NCBI RefSeq assembly: GCF_900258435.1
Contig: NZ_LT992558.1
Span: 507,370 to 571,369, forward strand
From: Carnobacterium divergens
Lineage (GTDB): Bacteria; Bacillota; Bacilli; Lactobacillales; Carnobacteriaceae
Direction: 5' to 3'
Length of the DNA stretch: 64,000 nt
Every line of letters begins with the position of its first letter. The stretch's first letter is position 1. Shown here in pieces: positions 59,272-64,000 of this stretch. Below the pieces are notes generated by a model. It did not search any database, had not been told where the DNA came from, and was given only the letters and a program-made list of their open reading frames with translations. The position numbers and the translations under genes were made by a program.

Positions 59272-60122
59272 GCTATACCTACCAAAAAGGCACTCCTTTT
59301 CAAAATCGCGCCTTATATGATATTGATTTAGAAATCAAATCAGGCAGTTTTACAGCGTTAGTGGGGCATACTGGTAGTGGAAAATCGACTGTATTACAAC
59401 ATTTAAATGCGCTAATGAAACCTACTGAAGGTGTTGTAACGATTGGCGATCGTGTGATTACACCCGAAACCAATAATAAGAACCTAAAAGGCATCCGTAA
59501 AAAAGTTGGTATTGTGTTTCAATTTCCAGAAGCGCAGCTTTTTGAAGAGACCATCGCAAAGGATATTGCATTTGGTCCTCGAAATTTTGGCGCAACGGAA
59601 GAAGAAGGCAAAGCGCTAGCAAAAGAAATGCTTGATTTGGTGGGCTTAGACGGATCTTATATGGAACGCTCACCATTTGATCTATCCGGTGGCCAGATGC
59701 GCCGTGTGGCGATTGCAGGTGTCTTAGCGATGGAGCCAGATGTCTTGGTCTTAGATGAACCAACAGCAGGCTTAGATCCAAAAGGACGTCTAGATATGAT
59801 GGAAATGTTTCACTATCTCTATAAAGAAAAGGGACTGACAATCGTTTTAGTAACCCATCAAATGGATGACGTGGCAGATTATGCGGATCAAATGGTTGTT
59901 TTAGAAGGTGGCACAATTGTGAAAAAAGGCTTGCCAAGTGAGATTTTTAAAGAATCCGATTGGTTAAAGGAAAAACAATTAGGAGTGCCAACGGCGGTTG
60001 CTTTCAGTAACTATTTTGAAGCACGAACAGGCATTGACTTAGGCGAACTGCCATTAACGACAGAGGCTTTAGCTGATTTACTTGTGGCGAAAATTCAAGA
60101 CAAAGCAGGTGACGGCAAATGA
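59247..60122 (+). CDS. ecfA2: Energy-coupling factor ATPase EcfA2
   Basis: 291 residues. Walker A VGHTGSGKSTVLQ, Q-loop VFQFPEAQLFEE, signature FDLSGGQMRRVAIAGV, Walker B VLVLDEPTAGLDP. The ATG at 59247 lies inside ecfA1, so translation is coupled. It pairs with EcfA1 as a heterodimer under EcfT. Confidence 0.95.
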   Translation: MDITFEKVGYTYQKGTPFQNRALYDIDLEIKSGSFTALVGHTGSGKSTVLQHLNALMKPTEGVVTIGDRVITPETNNKNLKGIRKKVGIVFQFPEAQLFEETIAKDIAFGPRNFGATEEEGKALAKEMLDLVGLDGSYMERSPFDLSGGQMRRVAIAGVLAMEPDVLVLDEPTAGLDPKGRLDMMEMFHYLYKEKGLTIVLVTHQMDDVADYADQMVVLEGGTIVKKGLPSEIFKESDWLKEKQLGVPTAVAFSNYFEARTGIDLGELPLTTEALADLLVAKIQDKAGDGK

Positions 60123-60916
60123 TGGACAAACTGATTTTTGGTCGTTATATACCTGGGGATTCGATTATTCATCGTTTAGACCCGCGAGCAAAATTACTAG
60201 CAAGTTTCTACTTTATTGGTATTATCTTTTTAGCAAACAATTGGCAAACGTATTTATTTTTATTTGCCTTTACAATGGCAACCATTGCTCTTTCTAAAAT
60301 CAAGTATAAGTTTTTTATTAACGGCGTAAAACCACTAATTTGGTTAATCTTGTTTACCGTTGTCTTACAAGTTTTATTTAGCCGAGGCGGCGAGGTCTAC
60401 TTTGAGTGGGGACCAATTGTCATCTCACAATTTGGGTTGTTAAACGGTGTATTTATCTTCTGTCGTTTTGTGTTGATTATTTTTATGTCGACCTTATTGA
60501 CGTTAACTACGGCGCCTTTAGCATTAACCGATGCGATTGAATTTTTATTACGCCCATTAAATGTAGTGAAATTTCCGGTGCATGAAATTGCGTTAATGCT
60601 GTCGATTGCATTGCGATTTGTTCCGACATTGATGGATGAAACGGAAAAAATTATGAACGCTCAACGGGCTCGTGGAGTTGATTTTGGTGAAGGGAATGTC
60701 TTTCAACAAATGAAATCCATCGTCCCATTACTAGTCCCACTTTTTGTCAGTTCCTTTAACCGAGCAGAAGAGCTTGCAACGGCAATGGAGGCTCGAGGCT
60801 ATCAAGGTGGGGAAGGTCGAACCAAGTATCGCTTACTAAAATGGAAACGCAATGATACACTTGTCATTTTAGTATACGCAGTGGTAACGGTTTTACTTGT
60901 ATATTTAAGAACTTAA
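60119..60916 (+). CDS. ecfT: Energy-coupling factor transmembrane protein EcfT
   Basis: 265 residues with about five hydrophobic segments. The coupling helices carry the two Ala-Arg-Gly motifs (NAQRARGVDF and AMEARGYQGG) that dock on the ATPases. The start overlaps the ecfA2 stop (ATGA). It binds exchangeable S components for riboflavin, folate and other vitamins; none is encoded in this window. Confidence 0.95.
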   Translation: MMDKLIFGRYIPGDSIIHRLDPRAKLLASFYFIGIIFLANNWQTYLFLFAFTMATIALSKIKYKFFINGVKPLIWLILFTVVLQVLFSRGGEVYFEWGPIVISQFGLLNGVFIFCRFVLIIFMSTLLTLTTAPLALTDAIEFLLRPLNVVKFPVHEIALMLSIALRFVPTLMDETEKIMNAQRARGVDFGEGNVFQQMKSIVPLLVPLFVSSFNRAEELATAMEARGYQGGEGRTKYRLLKWKRNDTLVILVYAVVTVLLVYLRT

Positions 60917-60924
60917 ACAACTTG

Positions 60925-60956
60925 AAGGACTATTTCTAATTGAAATAGTCTTTTCT
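60925..60956 (+). terminator. Weak terminator between ecfT and truA
   Basis: AGGACTATTTC/GAAATAGTCTTTT around a five-base loop. The short T run suggests partial readthrough into truA. Confidence 0.6.
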
Positions 60957-60981
60957 ATTAGCAGAAACAAGGAGAAATCGA

Positions 60982-61812
60982 ATGAAAACAACACGCTATA
61001 AAGTAACTCTTCAATATGATGGCACGCATTTTGCTGGTTTTCAGATTCAACCAAAGTGTCGAACAGTTCAAGGAGAAATCGAAAAAGCCTTAAAAACCAT
61101 GACGAAAGGCACCGTCATCAAAATCCAAGCTTCGGGTAGAACAGATGCAGGTGTCCATGCATTAGGGCAGGTGATTCACTTTGACTATCCTAGTGAGATT
61201 CCACCAGCTAATATGCTTCGGGCTTTAAATAGCTTAACAACAGATGAAATGGCCTTTATAGAAGCAGAGATTGCAGACAATCAGTTTCATGCCCGCTACT
61301 TTACAAATGGCAAAAGATACCAGTATCGAGTCAATATCAGCAAAGTTGCTGATCCATTTTTAAGAGATTATACGTTACACCATCCCTACCCCATTCAGAT
61401 GGAGTATTTGGAAGCAGCATTAAAGGATATTGTAGGAACTCATGATTTTACAAGCTTTTGTGCGGTGAAAAGTGGACGTGAAAATAAAGTTAGAACAATC
61501 TATGAAGCAACCGTAACGAAAGATGAAACGCGTGATGAATTGATTTTTGAATTTTATGGCAATGGCTTTTTATACAATATGGTTCGGATTTTAATAGGGA
61601 CGTTGATGCAAATTGCAAACGGACGTCGACCTGTCACCGATATGAAACGCATCATCGAAGCAAAAGACCGACAACAAGCAGGACCGACAGCCTTGCCTCA
61701 CGGACTCTATTTAAAAAAAGTGTATTATTTGAATGCTGCTGAAATTGCTGGAAAAATTGCTGAAAAGGAAGCTTGGGATCGACAAAAGGAGCTGAGTGAA
61801 AATGGAGATTAG
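60982..61812 (+). CDS. truA: tRNA pseudouridine(38-40) synthase TruA
   Basis: 276 residues, a little longer than most (~250) because of a charged C-terminal tail. The catalytic Asp is in [14 protein letters not shown] near residue 53. [13 protein letters not shown] is typical. It isomerises uridines in the anticodon stem of many tRNAs. CAAGGAG lies upstream. It overlaps the GNAT gene by eleven bases. Confidence 0.95.
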   Translation: MKTTRYKVTLQYDGTHFAGFQIQPKCRTVQGEIEKALKTMTKGTVIKIQASGRTDAGVHALGQVIHFDYPSEIPPANMLRALNSLTTDEMAFIEAEIADNQFHARYFTNGKRYQYRVNISKVADPFLRDYTLHHPYPIQMEYLEAALKDIVGTHDFTSFCAVKSGRENKVRTIYEATVTKDETRDELIFEFYGNGFLYNMVRILIGTLMQIANGRRPVTDMKRIIEAKDRQQAGPTALPHGLYLKKVYYLNAAEIAGKIAEKEAWDRQKELSENGD

Positions 61813-62281
61813 ATTAAGTTTAGTAGAAGATTACCCCGGAATGGTAGCCATTGAAAATAGTATTTGGAACGATTTAAACACGCCATCTGTGACGACCTAT
61901 AATAGTGTTGCTGAATTTCAACTGCGCTATCCTACTGGCTCACATTTAGTTGCAGTTGAAAATGGGGAGGTCTTAGGTTTGTTAGGCTTTCATCCCCCAA
62001 CAGGCTTAGCAGCGCATCAAAGAACCTGGTTGCTAGACATTGGCGTTTTGCCAAGTGCGCAAGGTAGAGGTGTAGGGAATTTGTTGGTGTCAAAGCTTAA
62101 AGAGCTTGCTAAAGAACGCGGCATTCATAAGTTATCACTACGGGTATTAGGGACGAACGAAGGGGCCATTCGTTTTTATAAACGTCATGGATTTGTTGAA
62201 GAGGGCGTTTTAAAAGATGAATTTTGGATCAAGGATCGATATGTAGAGGATGTCTTTATGGGGTATTTGCTAAACAAATAA
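61802..62281 (+). CDS. GNAT-family N-acetyltransferase
   Basis: 159 residues. The acetyl-CoA loop is [17 protein letters not shown] near residue 85, followed by [20 protein letters not shown], as in RimI/PhnO-like enzymes. The substrate cannot be told. The ATG at 61802 has AAGGAG ten bases upstream; GTG at 61796 is possible. Its start lies inside truA. Confidence 0.88.
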   Translation: MEIRLSLVEDYPGMVAIENSIWNDLNTPSVTTYNSVAEFQLRYPTGSHLVAVENGEVLGLLGFHPPTGLAAHQRTWLLDIGVLPSAQGRGVGNLLVSKLKELAKERGIHKLSLRVLGTNEGAIRFYKRHGFVEEGVLKDEFWIKDRYVEDVFMGYLLNK

Positions 62282-62306
62282 ATTCTGGTAAAAGTTTGAA
62301 ATAGGA

Positions 62307-62335
62307 TTGACAAAACCGATAAAAAACGGTAATAT
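62307..62335 (+). promoter_or_regulatory. rplM-rpsI promoter
   Basis: TTGACA, 17 bases, TAATAT. Confidence 0.85.
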
Positions 62336-62340
62336 GTTAG

Positions 62341-62420
62341 ATGGTATTGTTTGCCCCCACGATGAGCCCCGGAAACTTATTGTGCATTCAAACAAACAGA
62401 TAAGAATATGGAGGAAATTA
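62341..62420 (+). ncRNA. L13 leader RNA
   Basis: The ~75-base leader contains TTGTTTGCCCCCACGATGAG, GCCCCGG and later CAAACAA, which pairs with the TTGTTTG. This arrangement matches the Firmicutes L13 leader, thought to be bound by L13. Confidence 0.7.
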
Positions 62421-62422
62421 AC

Positions 62423-62866
62423 GTGCGTACAACTTATATGGCTAAAACAAACGAAGTAGACCGTAAATGGTACGTAGTAGACGCAACTGATATTCCATTG
62501 GGACGTCTATCTACAGCAGTAGCAACTATTTTACGTGGTAAAAATAAACCAACTTTCACACCTCATGTAGATACAGGGGATTTCGTGATTGTAATCAATG
62601 CAGACAAAATTAAATTAACTGGTAAAAAAGCAACTGACAAAATCTATTATCACCATAGTGGATTCCAAGGTGGTTTGAAACAAGTATCAGCTGGCGAATT
62701 ACGTGCGAACAATTCTCGTAAATTAGTTGAATTATCAGTAAAAGGTATGTTACCAAAGACTTCTTTAGGTCGCAAACAATTTACTAAATTAAACGTTTAC
62801 GGTGGAACTGAACATGAACACCAAGCACAACAACCAGTATTATTGGACATCAACAACCTAATTTAA
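62423..62866 (+). CDS. rplM: Ribosomal protein L13
   Basis: 147 residues from GTG at 62423 ([16 protein letters not shown]), behind GGAGG at eight bases; an upstream ATG is the ribosome site itself. [19 protein letters not shown] and [15 protein letters not shown] are conserved. It is an early 50S assembly protein. Confidence 0.96.
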   Translation: MRTTYMAKTNEVDRKWYVVDATDIPLGRLSTAVATILRGKNKPTFTPHVDTGDFVIVINADKIKLTGKKATDKIYYHHSGFQGGLKQVSAGELRANNSRKLVELSVKGMLPKTSLGRKQFTKLNVYGGTEHEHQAQQPVLLDINNLI

Positions 62867-62879
62867 GGAGGGAATTTCA

Positions 62880-63272
62880 TTGGCACAAGTACAATATATC
62901 GGCACAGGCCGTCGTAAAAATTCAACTGCTCGCGTACGTTTAGTACCAGGAACAGGTAAAATCATCATGAACAAAAAAGATATCGTTGAATACATTCCAT
63001 TTCCATACCTACACGAGGTAGTAAAACAACCTCTTGCAGCTACAGAAACTCTAGGAAGCTACGATATCCACGTTAACGTAAATGGCGGAGGATTCACTGG
63101 ACAAGCAGGCGCTGCTCGTCACGGAATCGCTCGTGCATTGTTACAAGTTGACCCAGAATTCCGCGCACCATTAAAAGCGGCTGGACTATTAACTCGTGAC
63201 CCACGTATGAAAGAACGTAAAAAACCAGGTCTTAAGAAAGCCCGTAAAGCTTCACAATTCTCAAAACGTTAA
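62880..63272 (+). CDS. rpsI: Ribosomal protein S9
   Basis: 130 residues from TTG behind [41 protein letters not shown] and the terminal SKR tail that touches P-site tRNA are complete. Partner of rplM in a two-gene operon. Confidence 0.97.
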   Translation: MAQVQYIGTGRRKNSTARVRLVPGTGKIIMNKKDIVEYIPFPYLHEVVKQPLAATETLGSYDIHVNVNGGGFTGQAGAARHGIARALLQVDPEFRAPLKAAGLLTRDPRMKERKKPGLKKARKASQFSKR

Positions 63273-63293
63273 TCTTTTTATATCAAGGATTTC

Positions 63294-63330
63294 AAGACAC
63301 TTTCCATTTTTTGGAAGGTGTCTTTTTTTG
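63294..63330 (+). terminator. Terminator after rpsI
   Basis: AAGACAC.TTCC/GGAA.GTGTCTT stem, then T7. Confidence 0.88.
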
Positions 63331-63426
63331 ATTTGGTAACGAGTTTGGTGGCGACTTTTTTCGTACCTCGTAACCAGCTATTCATTTTGATAGGCACTTC
63401 TGTATTCCTCTATCTATAAAAAATAT

Positions 63427-63972
63427 TCATTTAATTGCACGATAAATGCTCCCAGACATTATCTTATAAGCTATTTGCGTCAGTTCATCTTCATTGGGGT
63501 TCTTATTATTGATTAGATAAGACTTGGTAAGCTGTGCTAAACCTGAAGCCATAAATTCTAAAGCCAAAAATGCCTCATCTTCATCAACGGTAATAAAACT
63601 ATCTCTACATGTGGCTGTTTCTTGATAAATTAATAACTTTAAGATATCCATTAAATCATTTTCAATGATTATTTCCAAATCCTTTTTTCGCTTAATAACA
63701 AACTTACTAAAATTTCTACAGGTTTCTATGAGTGTGATCTCAGAACCGTGTTTATAAGAACTCGTTTCTTTTGAAATGATTTGCAAATGGTGGAGTAATA
63801 GGTTTTCCTTTGTTTTGTAAAGACTATAGAAAGTTTGACGTGAGACGCCAGATTGGGTACATAATTCACTAATTGTGATATCTTTGAATCCTTTTTTATT
63901 CAAAAGCTGAGTAAAAGCTTCTAATAATAATTGTTGTGAAATTAGGGCGGTAGGGTTATTTCCTTGGTACAT
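63427..63972 (-). CDS. TetR-family transcriptional regulator
   Basis: 181 residues. The N-terminal helix-turn-helix is ITISELCTQSGVSRQTFYSL (about residues 32-51), followed by YKTKENLL. The C-terminal ligand domain resembles the TetR_C_8/DhaS-like group with several Lys- and Ile-rich helices. GAAAGGAGTG lies upstream on the minus strand. Its target is probably beyond the window edge at 64000, so the regulated function is unknown. Confidence 0.88.
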   Translation of the reverse strand: MYQGNNPTALISQQLLLEAFTQLLNKKGFKDITISELCTQSGVSRQTFYSLYKTKENLLLHHLQIISKETSSYKHGSEITLIETCRNFSKFVIKRKKDLEIIIENDLMDILKLLIYQETATCRDSFITVDEDEAFLALEFMASGLAQLTKSYLINNKNPNEDELTQIAYKIMSGSIYRAIK

Positions 63973-64000
63973 TTACAAACACTCCTTTCTGTCTAAGTTT

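Overview
The window is a low-GC Gram-positive chromosome segment. Ribosomal protein and RNA polymerase sequences (RpoB, RpoC, RpoA, S14 type Z, L33 with CxxC pairs) and the order rplQ, ecfA1, ecfA2, ecfT, truA, rplM, rpsI point to the Lactobacillales, most likely Enterococcaceae (Enterococcus or Vagococcus). The genus cannot be fixed from the sequence alone. I saw no rRNA, tRNA, CRISPR array, transposase or phage gene.

Layout. 1-2.2 kb is the end of a type VII secretion LXG polymorphic toxin module: a DUF3958-like chaperone end, an LXG toxin, an immunity candidate, and a tandem-duplicated tail of the immunity gene. 2.2-9.5 kb is a flavin-based extracellular electron transfer (EET) locus: dmkB, eetB and ndh2 on the minus strand, and pplA, fmnB and dmkA on the plus strand. 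Rex-like sites lie in the divergent promoter region, and there is no recognisable eetA. 9.5-14.3 kb holds rpmG, secE, nusG, an alpha/beta hydrolase, rplK-rplA (each preceded by an L1-site mimic) and rplJ-rplL behind an L10 leader.

14.3-24.7 kb is accessory. It has a PD-(D/E)XK/XPD-type helicase behind a cluster of DnaA-box-like 9-mers, a cst-type persulfide operon (rhodanese, CoA-disulfide/persulfide reductase, rhodanese, CstR) with a CstR-like operator inside its promoter, a secreted repeat protein, an RsmC-like methyltransferase, and a four-gene operon (DUF969, DUF979, pcp, gamma-glutamylcyclotransferase) that looks devoted to pyroglutamate chemistry. 24.7-32.4 kb is rpoB-rpoC, followed by cfa and a minus-strand prepilin peptidase.

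34.5-39.4 kb is the str operon (rpsL, rpsG, fusA, tuf). Next come an ilvE-like aminotransferase and a DUF1361 membrane protein. 41.3-55.6 kb is the full S10-spc-alpha cluster from rpsJ to rplQ. Between rplQ and the ECF module sit a multi-membrane-span protein and an M20 amidohydrolase. The window ends with ecfA1-ecfA2-ecfT, truA, a GNAT acetyltransferase, rplM-rpsI and a minus-strand TetR regulator.

How it works together. Most of the window is growth machinery with conserved leader RNAs (L10, S10, L13, L1 sites). The accessory blocks add NADH-to-demethylmenaquinone-to-flavin electron export, sulfane-sulfur stress handling, pyroglutamyl-peptide use and interbacterial antagonism. The most unusual points are the EET locus without eetA, the duplicated immunity tail, the two L1 rRNA-mimic sites and the pyroglutamate operon.
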